Shown: positions 47,382 to 57,500 of the stretch, piece by piece
How the letters are laid out: every line of letters begins with the position of its first letter
How positions within the stretch are numbered: the first letter of the stretch is position 1
Source: Demequina sp. NBRC 110055
Lineage (GTDB): Bacteria; Actinomycetota; Actinomycetes; Actinomycetales; Demequinaceae
NCBI RefSeq assembly: GCF_002090135.1
Contig: NZ_BBRL01000004.1
Span: 496,001-560,000, forward strand
Direction of reading: 5' to 3'
DNA length: 64,000 nucleotides
Position numbers and translations under genes: made by a program
The notes under the pieces: model-generated
The model's input: the letters and a program-made list of their open reading frames with translations, nothing else
What the model was told of the DNA's origin: nothing
The model's database searches: none

Positions 47382-47919
47382 ATTCCGCGTCGATACCCAT
47401 GTCGCAGCCGACCTCGGTGGCCAGCACCATGGTGAGGCCGTTCGTGGCCGTGTAACCCAGACCCTCGCGGTAGGACACACGGGTCTCGGTGACCGCGGCA
47501 TCGTCCGCGGCCGATGCGGGCTCGATGGCGACCAGCATGTTCGCCGTCGACCCCGCCGGAATGACCGCGCCCTCGACCGATACGGTGCGAGCGAGCAGGT
47601 CTTCCTCATACCCCAGGGGGTCGTCGTTGGGCCACCTCATGGTCCCCACCAACTGGTCCAGCGCCTCGCCGGCGAGATCAACCTGGAACCTGGCGTCGTC
47701 GACCATCTCACCCTCCCACTCGACTCCCGTCAACGTGATGGGATCGTCGCCGGAGTTGGTGAGCAACGTGCCGAAGTACGTCGTGCTGTCTGCCATACGA
47801 GGCGAGCACACGGCGCCGCCATCTGCAGCAACAAGCGACCCGCCGCTCGCCGAGCAGCCTGCGAGTACCAAAGCAACGGCGGCGGCTCCGCAGACGCGTG
47901 CGGCAACTGACAATGTCAT
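47377..47919 (-). CDS. Lipoprotein of unknown function
   Basis: 180 residues from ATG 47919, which follows GGGGGTCTCG; the longer open frame upstream is not supported. The signal sequence (MTLSVAARVCGAAAVALVLAGC) ends in a lipobox (LAGC). The exported part looks beta-rich (TYFGTLLTNSGDDPITLTGVEW, VSVEGAVIPAGSTANMLVAIEP), like an Ig-like or copper-chaperone-type fold, but no metal motif is visible. The 3' end is overlapped by a REP-like element. Confidence 0.8.
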   Translation of the reverse strand: MTLSVAARVCGAAAVALVLAGCSASGGSLVAADGGAVCSPRMADSTTYFGTLLTNSGDDPITLTGVEWEGEMVDDARFQVDLAGEALDQLVGTMRWPNDDPLGYEEDLLARTVSVEGAVIPAGSTANMLVAIEPASAADDAAVTETRVSYREGLGYTATNGLTMVLATEVGCDMGIDAES

Positions 47920-48078
47920 CGAGACCCCCGGGAAGCGGCGTCCCCCTGACGCCGGTGACCTCAATGTAGCCGTAGTGATGTGGCGGCGCGTTGTACACAG
48001 CCGCTGCGCGAGGCTGCGTACTCCCCAGGATTGGCAGCGAAGCTCGCCCACACGTGACGTGACTGGTGCGCTGGGACG

Positions 48079-49011
48079 ATGGTTGGCCTTGCGACGCTCC
48101 GGGTGCCCCCTTCAGCGACCCTCGCCTCCGTGCTCGCCGATGCGCCGCGAGCCTTCACTCGCAGTGAGATCCTCACGCGGTGGTCACGACGCCACCTCGA
48201 TCGCGCGGTCTCCCGCGGTGAGGTCGCTCGCATTCTGCCGGGGGTCTACGTCGCGGCCGCGCACCAACACGACCCTGTCGTGATGGCGCGAGCGGCGTCT
48301 CTGTGGGCCCCGCGTGCGCTGGTGACAGGCATGCTCGCCCTGCACCTCCACGCACCCGGCCTACCTACCTCGACCATCGTGGAGTTGGTGACGGCCCATG
48401 GTGATCGGCTGCACCCGCCGCCGTGGATCCGCGTGCACCAGACGGGGCTGCCCGCACATCGGTCGACTGCCCGGGGAATCCCGACGGTGGTGCCGGCGCG
48501 AGCCCTCGTTGACGCCTGGGCGCTCGCGCCTCCGGCATACCGCAACGAGCGTCTGTGGCAGGCGCTGTGGAGCGGAGTGTGCACCTGGAGCGAGCTCGCA
48601 CGCGAGGCTGAGCGCTCGCCGCGCCTGCCCGATCGGCGCCGCCTCACGCGAGTGCTCGGGTGGTTCGCGGCAGGCGCGACGTCTCCGTTGGAGGTTCGCG
48701 CCAAGCACGAGACATTCGTCGGCGCGCCCTTCGCGGACTTCGAGTGGCAGGCTCCGATCCAACTCGGCGCACGCACGGTGCGCGCAGACATGCTGCACCG
48801 TCGCGCCAAGGTGGTGGTCGAGCTCGACGGCGACCGGTACCACGCCACGAAGGAGCAGCGCGATGCCGACAGGGAACGTCAAAACGCGCTCGTCGCGGCA
48901 GGGTTCACGGTGCTGCGCTTTGGCTGGAACGACGTGGTGGACCGTCCCGCAGCATGCCGAGCGTTGGTCACGGCGGCGGTGCGCCGCGCCTCGTTACCTG
49001 CGAGCCGTTGA
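48079..49011 (+). CDS. AbiEi-like N-terminal and DUF559 (Vsr-like nuclease fold) protein
   Basis: 310 residues. The N-terminal part (FTRSEILTRWSRRHLDRAVSRGEVARILPGVYV) resembles the winged-helix/AbiEi-antitoxin-type domain that often precedes DUF559. The C-terminal ~95 residues (SPLEVRAKHETF, RADMLHRRAKVVVELDGDRYH, KEQRDADRERQNALVAAGFTVLRFGWNDVV) match DUF559, a fold related to Vsr endonucleases. VVVELDGDRYH carries the metal-ligand-like acidic residues. Function is not established. The stop codon lies inside a 17-bp hairpin arm (49002-49018). Confidence 0.8.
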   Translation: MVGLATLRVPPSATLASVLADAPRAFTRSEILTRWSRRHLDRAVSRGEVARILPGVYVAAAHQHDPVVMARAASLWAPRALVTGMLALHLHAPGLPTSTIVELVTAHGDRLHPPPWIRVHQTGLPAHRSTARGIPTVVPARALVDAWALAPPAYRNERLWQALWSGVCTWSELAREAERSPRLPDRRRLTRVLGWFAAGATSPLEVRAKHETFVGAPFADFEWQAPIQLGARTVRADMLHRRAKVVVELDGDRYHATKEQRDADRERQNALVAAGFTVLRFGWNDVVDRPAACRALVTAAVRRASLPASR

Positions 49012-49049
49012 GTGCCCGTTTTTCGCCGAAACCGGGCACTCAACGGCTC
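49002..49049. repeat. REP-like hairpin element, copy B (17-bp perfect stem)
   Basis: GAGCCGTTGAGTGCCCG (49002-49018) is perfectly complementary to CGGGCACTCAACGGCTC (49033-49049), with a loop TTTTTCGCCGAAAC. It overlaps the stop of the DUF559 gene. It shares its ACCGGGCACT core, TTTTCGC loop and trailing CTCCYAGG with copies A and C. Confidence 0.85.
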
Positions 49050-49070
49050 CCAGGGCGCACGGCGGTGCAC

Positions 49071-49094
49071 ACCGGGCACTGAGTGGCTCCTAGG
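49071..49094. repeat. REP-like element, copy C (half copy)
   Basis: ACCGGGCACTGAGTGGCTCC plus TAGG lies 12 bases before the corA stop (minus strand). It differs from the equivalent half of copy A at one base. No paired upstream arm was seen, so it may be a half element or a leftover of recombination. Confidence 0.7.
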
Positions 49095-49105
49095 GCGCTC
49101 GGGAC

Positions 49106-50182
49106 CTACATCCACTTGGACTTCTTGAAGATCGCGTACAGCGCGACCGACAGCGTCACCATGAGGCCCAACGCGAACGGGTACCCGAACGCCCAGTGCA
49201 ACTCCGGCATCGAGTCGAAGTTCATGCCGTAGATGCCCGCGACGATCGTGGGTGCGAGCGCGATGGCCGCCCAGCCTGAGATCTTCTGCATCGCGGTGTT
49301 CTGGCGCTGGCCCACGAGGGTCGCATTGACGGACAGGATCTGGGCGAGCGACTCGCGCAGCTCGCTCGCGCGGGCGTCGACTCGAGCGAGGTGATCCGAC
49401 ACGTCCTGCAGGTAGGCCTGCAGTTCCTCCGCGATGCCGTGCTTGCGAAAGCCCCCACGCAGTGACTCGATGACAGCCGTCAGTGGCGTGCAAGCGTGCT
49501 GCACGTCGATGACCTCGCGACTGAGGCGGTAGATGCGCTCGGCCACCGTGGGGTCGCCGGTGAAAACCTGCTTCTCGATCTCCTCGAGGTCGGTGGTGAT
49601 GCCCTCGAGGACGGGACGGTAGCCGTCCACAATCGTGTCGAGGATGCGATACATGACCGCCTCGGGCCCCAGCCGCAGCAGATCGCTGTCGTCCAGCAAC
49701 GCGCGGTCGCGCTCGCTCGGCGCGGTTTCGAGTTCGTCCGCGAAACGCGACGACGGCGTTCCGTCGACCCAGCGCCCGTCCTGGCACAGCACGGCGATCG
49801 CGCCGGGACGCATCAGCAGGTGGAACTCAGCGAGGTCCACCTCCTCGGCCGCATCGTCGTAGTGAGCGGAGCGAGCCACGATGAACAACGTGTCGCCGTA
49901 GCGCTCGATCTTGGGCCGCTGGCTCGCGTTGACCAGGTCCTCCTCGAGCAGCGGGTGCAGGTCCCATGCCTCGGCCAACGCGGCGATCTGGTCGCGGCTG
50001 GGGTTCGCGAACAGCAGCATCGCCATCCGCCCGGGCTCGCGTCCGTACGCGAGGGCCTCCGTGACGCCGGCCGATGCCGGGGCGACCGTGGCATGACCAT
50101 CCGTCACGTACTGGATGGTGGGCGCGGGCGCCTCCGGGCGTGCTGGAGACGGGGCCGACGTTCGGCGGTGCAGGCTAGGCAT
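49106..50182 (-). CDS. corA: CorA-type magnesium/divalent cation transporter
   Basis: 358 residues from ATG 50182, which has GGGAGG 4 bases upstream; the longer frame is rejected. A large N-terminal cytoplasmic domain with long helices (RIYRLSREVIDVQHACTPL) leads to two C-terminal membrane segments. The pore signature YGMNF (in VAGIYGMNFDSMPELHW) is intact, and the last segment ends in KKSKW. It imports Mg2+ and related ions. Divergent from the kinase with a 208-bp gap. Confidence 0.94.
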   Translation of the reverse strand: MPSLHRRTSAPSPARPEAPAPTIQYVTDGHATVAPASAGVTEALAYGREPGRMAMLLFANPSRDQIAALAEAWDLHPLLEEDLVNASQRPKIERYGDTLFIVARSAHYDDAAEEVDLAEFHLLMRPGAIAVLCQDGRWVDGTPSSRFADELETAPSERDRALLDDSDLLRLGPEAVMYRILDTIVDGYRPVLEGITTDLEEIEKQVFTGDPTVAERIYRLSREVIDVQHACTPLTAVIESLRGGFRKHGIAEELQAYLQDVSDHLARVDARASELRESLAQILSVNATLVGQRQNTAMQKISGWAAIALAPTIVAGIYGMNFDSMPELHWAFGYPFALGLMVTLSVALYAIFKKSKWM

Positions 50183-50390
50183 GAATCCTCCCGAGGTAGC
50201 GGGTGGCCCCACTGTAGGCGAGAAGGCCACGCCCTCCACGGCATGGGCCGTCCGGTCTGTCCGGCTTGCGTATGTCGTCACACGGCTGGGGAAGACACCG
50301 GAGCATGCGGCGCCGTCGGTTAGAGTTTCTCCGTTCCCGCGGCCCAGGGCCGCGTCTCGATGGCACGAGCACAAGCGGGAGGGGGTGTGC

Positions 50391-51503
50391 GTGGCCAGGC
50401 GCCAGACACTGCAGCCTCCCGTCCTGCCCGGATACACCTACGTGCGTCCATTGGGGTCGGGTGGATTTGCCGACGTGTTCCTGTTCCAGCAGGACATGCC
50501 GCGCCGTCACGTCGCCGTGAAGGTGCTGCTCAGTCGCATCGAAGACGCGCAGGCGGCCCGGGCGCTCGCGGCCGAGGCGGACGTGATGGCCCGCCTCAGT
50601 GCTCACCCCAGCATCCTCACCGTGTACCACGCGGGAGTGGCGCCCGACGGTCGCCCTTACTTGGTCTCGGAGTACTGCCCGGCGTCGCTGACCAACCGCT
50701 ACCGGCACGAACGCATGCCGGTTCACGAGGTGCTGCAGATCGGCATCCGTATCGCCTGCGCCGTCGAGACCAGTCACCGCGCTGGCTTGCTGCACCGCGA
50801 CATCAAGCCCTCGAACATCCTGGTGACGAGCTTCGGTCACCCCGTGCTGTCCGACTTCGGTGTGGCGGCCGCGCTCGACAAAGGCGAGGACGACGTGATT
50901 GCGATGTCGCCACCGTGGTCGGCCCCGGAGGTGGTCGACCGGCGCACGTCCGGCACGATCGCGTCCGAGGTGTGGGCGCTCGCGGCCACGGTCTATACGT
51001 TGCTCGCTCAGCGCAGCCCCTTCGACACGGGCACCGGCCGGCGGGACGATGCGGAGCTGACGAAGCGGATCATGCGGGCCAAGTACACGCGCATCGACCG
51101 TGCGGACGTGCCCGATAGCCTGCAGGTGGCGCTCGAGGGCGGCATGCGCCGCCTCCCGGGGGACCGGTACCCGACGGCCTTGGCGTTTGCGCAGGCCCTT
51201 CAACAGGTGCAGGCCGAGCTGGGGCTCGCCGCCACGCCTCTCGATGTCCCCACGGACGACTGGGCCGCGGGCGCCGCTGCTGCGGCAACGGAGGAGGAGC
51301 AGCGTCACCAGGCCCGCTCGACCGTGCCGGTGCAGTCTCAGCGCTTGCGGCGTGAGGCGGAATCGCATTCGCGGGCGGGCACGTCGACCCGTCACCAGCG
51401 CCGGGCCGGGCGGCTCGGCCGACGGATCGTGGTCAGCGCCGTCATCGGCGGCGCGGCGCTGATGGGCGCTGCGGCGGCGTTCTTCCTGTTGTGGGGCGCG
51501 TGA
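50391..51503 (+). CDS. Membrane Ser/Thr protein kinase, Pkb2-like, first gene of a PFNA-type cluster
   Basis: 370 residues from a GTG with a GGGAGGGGG SD. The kinase domain has LGSGGFADVFLFQ, VAVKVLLS, HRDIKPSNILV and LSDFGVAAAL, followed by APEVVD in the activation segment. A basic linker leads to one C-terminal membrane segment (VVSAVIGGAALMGAAAAFFLLW) with almost nothing outside. It is followed after 1 base by the giant Ig-like protein, as in the bifidobacterial pkb2-fn3 order. Phosphorylation targets are probably cluster proteins (inferred). Confidence 0.9.
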   Translation: MARRQTLQPPVLPGYTYVRPLGSGGFADVFLFQQDMPRRHVAVKVLLSRIEDAQAARALAAEADVMARLSAHPSILTVYHAGVAPDGRPYLVSEYCPASLTNRYRHERMPVHEVLQIGIRIACAVETSHRAGLLHRDIKPSNILVTSFGHPVLSDFGVAAALDKGEDDVIAMSPPWSAPEVVDRRTSGTIASEVWALAATVYTLLAQRSPFDTGTGRRDDAELTKRIMRAKYTRIDRADVPDSLQVALEGGMRRLPGDRYPTALAFAQALQQVQAELGLAATPLDVPTDDWAAGAAAAATEEEQRHQARSTVPVQSQRLRREAESHSRAGTSTRHQRRAGRLGRRIVVSAVIGGAALMGAAAAFFLLWGA

Positions 51504-51504
51504 C

Positions 51505-54500
51505 GTGAGCGTCGGTCCGGGCAACAACGCGATGGGCGCCAACGGGATGGCGGCCGAACCGGGCGCTAGCCCGGGCTCCGTCGAGGCTGGGCTGGGCCGT
51601 GCCACGGCGGCGCGTCGTCGCCGCATGCGACGCATCGGAGTCGGCGCATTGATCGCCACCGTTGTCGCAGGAGCGGTCCTCGCCCCGGGCTTCGACGAGC
51701 GTGAGGTGGAGGCGGACGACGCGTCGGTGTGGGCGCTGCAGACGGCGACCGGCCAACGCTTCGCGCGCATCAACACGGCGGTGGCGGAGATCGACACGGT
51801 CAAGTCGGCATCGGCCCCCTCCGACCTGGTGCAGGCCGCCTCGACGCTTTTGGTGTACTCCGACAACCTCGGCTCCGTCACCTCCCTCGACACCGCGAGG
51901 CCCCACGACATCGACACGGCCGCGCCCGAGGGCACCGTCTCGACGCCGGTGGGCACGGACGTCGTCGCTCACACGGGCGACGCCGTCGCATACCTCACCG
52001 AAACCGGGGAGGTGTATGCGGGACTCGTCTCCGCGGGCACGGCGATGGAGCCGCGCGCGCTCGACCCGTTTGCGGAGGTCGAGGTGGGCGAGGGTGAGGA
52101 CCGTCCTCGGTTCAGCGCCGATGCGGTGGCGGTGGCCGCCGACGGCAGGGTGGCGGCCTACTCGGCCGAACGTCGGTCGGTCATGACGGCCGATGCTGCG
52201 ACTGGCGACGTGCTCGCGACGACATCGCTGCCCGAGGGCCCTGTGAGCGACGACCTGCAGATCGCCTGGGTGGGCGAGCGCTGGGTGCTGCTCGAGGGCG
52301 ACGACGGGTGGCTGTGGATCGAGGGCCTCGACGAGCCCGTCGCGACCACGGCGGACGAGGATCCGTTGCTGCAAGAGTCGGGCACCTCGAGGACCCAGGC
52401 GATCCTCGCGGATGAGTACGGCGCCATCGCGGTCGAGCTCGACGGGTCCGGAGTGACGCGTGTGTACGGCTCGCTCGACCTGGCGCTGGGAGAGCCCGCC
52501 AGGCCCCTCGAGCGCCCGGACGGTTCCGGGGTCGTGGCCGCTTGGCTGCCCGCGGGCGAGGGGCCGGGAACCATGTGGGCGAGCGACGCGAGCGCCTCGA
52601 GCCTCGACTACGGCGGCCTCACGCTGGGAGATCGGCGCACGCCTGTCCTGCGCTCCAACGGCGCGCGGATGATCCTGAACGAGGCGCGCACCGGGTGGGT
52701 GTGGTCGGTGCCCTCGGGCGCACTGGTCACCTCGTCGCAGCAGTGGGAGCGCGACGACGAGGTGCAGGCTGCCGAGGACGACCGCGAGGTGGCCACGGAG
52801 GTCACCGACCCGCGCGCACCGGTCGCGGTCGACGATGCCCTGGGTGTCCGGGCGGGCCGCCAGGTCGCCCTGCCCGTCTTGCTCAATGACCACGATGCGA
52901 ACGGCGACGTCCTCACCATTGACCCGGGTTCGGTGACCGGTCTCGATGACTCGTTCGGGTCGGTATCGGTCGCCGACGACGCCCAGGCGCTCGTCATCGA
53001 TGTCGCCGACGATGCGAGCGGGTCCGCCTCCTTCACCTATGCGGTCACGGACGGGACCACCGACGACGGCCTGCTGTCTAGCCCTGCGACCGTCACCGTG
53101 ACCGCCAAGGATGCGAGCGAGAACTCGCCTCCCGTGTGGTGTGGCGTCGACGCGTGCCAGCTGGAGTGGCCCACCCCGCAGGTCAACCCTGGGGGCACCG
53201 TCACGACCGACGTCCTGACCGGCTGGGTGGACCCCGAGGGTGACCCCGTGTACCTGGCGTCCGCCCGCACCTCGTCCGACGTCGGCGTGGTGGCCGCCTC
53301 GCCCGAGGGCCAGGTGGTCTTCCAACACACGGATGCCTCCTCGACTGACACCGGAGCGGTGCCCATCGAGGTGGTGGTGGCCGACGCTCACGGCGCGACC
53401 ACCTCGAAGGACCTGTCGATCTCCGTGGTCGGTGAGCCGGAGCTCGCCGTGGCGGACATCGCGGTGACGGTGTCCCAGGACGTCACGACCACCGTCGAGG
53501 TGGGAGACCACGTCACCGGCGCTCGCGGTCCGCTGTCGGTCACCGAGGCGTCCCTGGGGCTGGAGGACGATGCCGTGGTGGCTACGGCGCAGGGCACGGT
53601 CGGATTCTCCTTCACCGCGCCCGAAGCCGGTAGCTATCTGGTCGACTTCACCGTCACCGACGGGGTGGCCGATGCCCGTGGCAAGGTACGCGTCACCGTC
53701 CTGAGTGAGGACGAGGAGCGCCTGACGACGGTGCCGCTGACGGCGTTCGTGCGAGCGAGCGAAGACGTGACGGTCGACGTGCTTGCGGCGGTCACCAACC
53801 CCGCGGGCTCCGTCCTCTTGCTCAGCGACCTCGCGACCGACCCCGAGGACGGCGCGAGGCTGTCGGCCGATGTCGTGGGCCACTCCGCGCTCCGGCTGTC
53901 GGGGGACACGGGCGACGGCCAACCGGGCACCCTGGGCACGGTCGGTTACACGGTGTCTGATGGCACGGGCCGTCCCGAGGGCACCGTACGCGGCGAGGTC
54001 ACCGTCATCCTGCTCGGCACAGAGGTCCCCACCACGCCGCTGGCCGTCGACGACGCGCTCACCGTCCGGGTCGGGACGCAGGCGGACATCTCCGTGCTGG
54101 CAAACGACGTCGGACCGGCGGGTAACGTGATTGCTCTCGACGCCGCATCGGTCGCGTTGTCCGACGGCGGCGGACTCGCGTTCCCGGCCGGCAATGTGAT
54201 CCGCTACCTCGCCCCCGACACCCCCGGCGTGTACACCATCGACTACGCCGCCTACGTGTTGGGTTACCCGACGCAGGCGGACACGGCGAAGGTCGTCGTC
54301 ACGGTGCTCGATTCCGACACCAACCAGCCCCCTGTGCCCCGTCCGCTCGCCGGCCGCGTGGCCGCTGGCCAGGAGGTGCGCCTGCCCTTTGACGGCACCG
54401 GCACGGATCCGGACGGCGATGCGGTCGCGCTGAATCGCATCGAGACGCAGCCCGAGTCCGGCTCGGCCCGCGTGTCCTCCGACGGTCGCTCGTTGGTTTA

Positions 54501-57500
54501 CGCCGCGGAGGCCGGCTACGCGGGCCAGGCCTCCTTCACCTTCTCCGTGATTGACGCCAGGGGAGCAATCGCGACCGCGACCGCGACCGTCGGGGTGCTC
54601 GCCGAGCAGCTCGACCCCCGTCCTGTCACCTACACCGATTACGTCCAGGCCCAGGTAGGCGAGGACCGGCGCGTGATCGTGACCCCCACGGCCAACGACG
54701 TCGACCTCGGCGGCGGCGAACTGGAGCTCACCGCGGTGCGACCGGACGCCGAGCCCGACTCCGCCGAATACGCGGCGCTCGCCTCCCACCTCATCGACGT
54801 CGAGGGTGAGCGCGTCACCCTCGCGGTGGGCGACGAGCCCGGCACCCTGGCCTTCACCTACACGGTCGCCAACGCGTCGGGCTCGACGTCGATAGGCCGC
54901 ATCATCGTCAAGGCGGTGCGCGAGCCGATTGCCGACGTTCCCATCGTCGCCGACACCGTCCTCACCTCCGACACCCGCGAAACGTTCGCGACCGGCGTCG
55001 ACGTCCTCACGGACAAGGTGGCATGGGGCGGCGGAGACGCGGGCGCGTTGTCCCTGTCACTGTGGGGCGAGCAGCCGGATCTCACCGCTACTGGCTGGAG
55101 CATCAGCGGCCCGCTTCCGCAGGAGAGCCGGCTGGTGCCGTTCCAGGTCTCGGGCCAGAACTTCGCGGGCGAGGCGGTGACCTCGTACGGCTTCCTGCGG
55201 GTGCCAGGTGAGGAGGAGCTCCGCATTGCGCTGAGGGACAGTTTCGAGGCGCCCGAGGTCAACGAGGGCGAGAGCGTCGACATCGACCTCGCGAGCCTCA
55301 TCGCGCTGCCGCCGGAGACGGCCTTCACGATCGACGGTGCGGCCGTGCGCTCGGGCGGCGTCCGGCCCGAGGGCAGGTGCGACGCCGTCGCCGGCACGGT
55401 GGTGCGATACACGGCGGGGGAGGGTGAGCCCTACTCCGACACGTGCGAGGTTCCCGTGACCGTCGTCGGTCAGGATCAGGCAACGGTGCTCCCGGTACCC
55501 ATCGTCGTGATCCCGGCCGCGCCGCAACCCACGCTGACCGGTGCCTCGCTGGAGATCGCCCCGGGAGATACGGCGACGTTCGACCTGAACGGCATGGTCT
55601 CGTGGCCCGTCGGTGCGGCCGGTCGCGCCGTCGAGTTTGCGACCACCTACCAGGGAGAACAGTTCACGGTCACGCCGTCGGGCACGAGCCTGCAGATCGC
55701 GGCGGCGGACACCGCCATTCCCGGCTCGCTCGACACCGTCACCGTCACCCTCACCTCCGACCCGGAGACGCCTCCCGTGACCCTCTCGCTCGAGGTGGGA
55801 CCCGCGCCGTCGGCGCTTCCCAAGGGCGGAACAGTGGCGAAGCAGTGTGCACAGGACGAGGGCTCCTCGTGCGAGATCACCGTGATCGGCGCCACCGGAG
55901 AGGTCAACCCGCTGCCGGGCACGCCGCTTGAACTGGTGTCGGTCAGCGCCGACGGCACGTGCCGGGGTGTCTCGTTCGAGATCGCCTCGGAGACCGCAGT
56001 GCGGGCGTCGTGGTCGGATGGCGCTCCCGGCGCGGTTTGCGACGCAACCTTCGTGGTGCGCGACGCCCAGGGGCGACTCAGCTCCGGGGACCGGCTCGGA
56101 CGCGTCAGCCTCGACCTTCAGGGCTACCCGGCCGGGCCCGCCTCGGTGTCGCAGGCGGCGTATGGCGACGGCACCGTGACCCTGGCGGTCTCGCCGGGCG
56201 CCGCGGCGCAGTCGTACCCCAAGATCAGCGGCTTCCACATCACCCGCGATGGCACCGAGGTGGCTACCTGTACCGCCTCCGGCGTGTGTAGCCAGATCAC
56301 CGGTGTGCCGAACGGCGACAAGCGCCAATACACCGCCGTCGCCGTCAACTCCGTGGGCACCTCGGCGAGTTCCGCCTCCACCACGGCGTGGTCGTATGCT
56401 CCGCCGGCCAAGCCCACTCAGGTCACGTGGGAGCCCAGCCAGGCCGGCGCCGACGGCGGCAAGGTCGACATCGCGATGACCATCACCGACGCCTCGACCC
56501 GGTCCGTGAGGCTCGAGGCCGCGAGCGGCGCCACCGCGACCGCGAATGTGTCGCGTGCCGGATCCGTGTCCGTCGACGGCTTCGCGATCGGCTCGAACGA
56601 GCCCACTCAGATCACCATCACGCCCGTGACGCGGTTTGAGTTGCCTCCGGTGGGTTCGTCGAGCGAGCAGGGTGAGTCGGTCACCCTCACCGCGAACGGC
56701 GTGGGTGGGCCCAAGATCTCGAGCCCCACGTGGAAGGCCAACGACGCGGCCACCCGTGTGACCTTCACCGTCGCCGTCGCAAGCGCCGGGGCGGGCAGCA
56801 CCACGTGGGTCGGCGTCGCCGAGGACAACCGGCGCTGCACGCCGACCGTTCAGTCGCAGGGCGGGACCGCGAGCGTCACCGTCGAGGTCACCGAGAACGA
56901 GGTCCGCAATTACGACGTCTGTGCCGAGAGCCGCTGGCAGGGCACGCCTTACGGCACCGCGTCGCTCGACGTGGACGGCGTCTTCGCCTACCAGGACCCG
57001 GGTGCGCCGCGCGTGACGCGTGGCTACGACGTCGACGACACGTGCCGCAGCTCGGGCTTCAACCGCAACTCCTGCGAGACCGGATGGGACCGTCCGGCCG
57101 TCGACAATGCACCGCGCGGGTTTGAACTCCGGTACATCATTAACGGCGGCACGCCCACCACGACGTTCACACTGGAGAACTCGTTCGGCTCGCGCCCCTC
57201 GATCCAGGCGGTGTATTGCCCCACCTTCCTCGGGGCCAATGCGCCGTGCTCGGACTCCCGGACGACAGTGGATCCCGTCAGTGAGCAGCGTGCCTACCCC
57301 ACGAGCGTGTCCTTCACAGGCTGCACGGCGACCGACACCGGTCGCACCGCCCAGGTCGCCGTGGCGGCGCAGGGCGGTCACTACTCGGTTCAGACACGGT
57401 GGTTCGCCAACGCCATCGGCAACCAAGAGGCCACCGAACGGTGGGAAAGCAACTACGCCGAGGTGACCGTCACCTTCACGGGCGCGCTCGCGGACATCGA

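Noticed and set aside
48079-49011. A complete type IV (AbiE) toxin-antitoxin system
   Set aside because: Only the AbiEi-like N-terminal region is present and no AbiEii-type nucleotidyltransferase toxin gene lies beside it.
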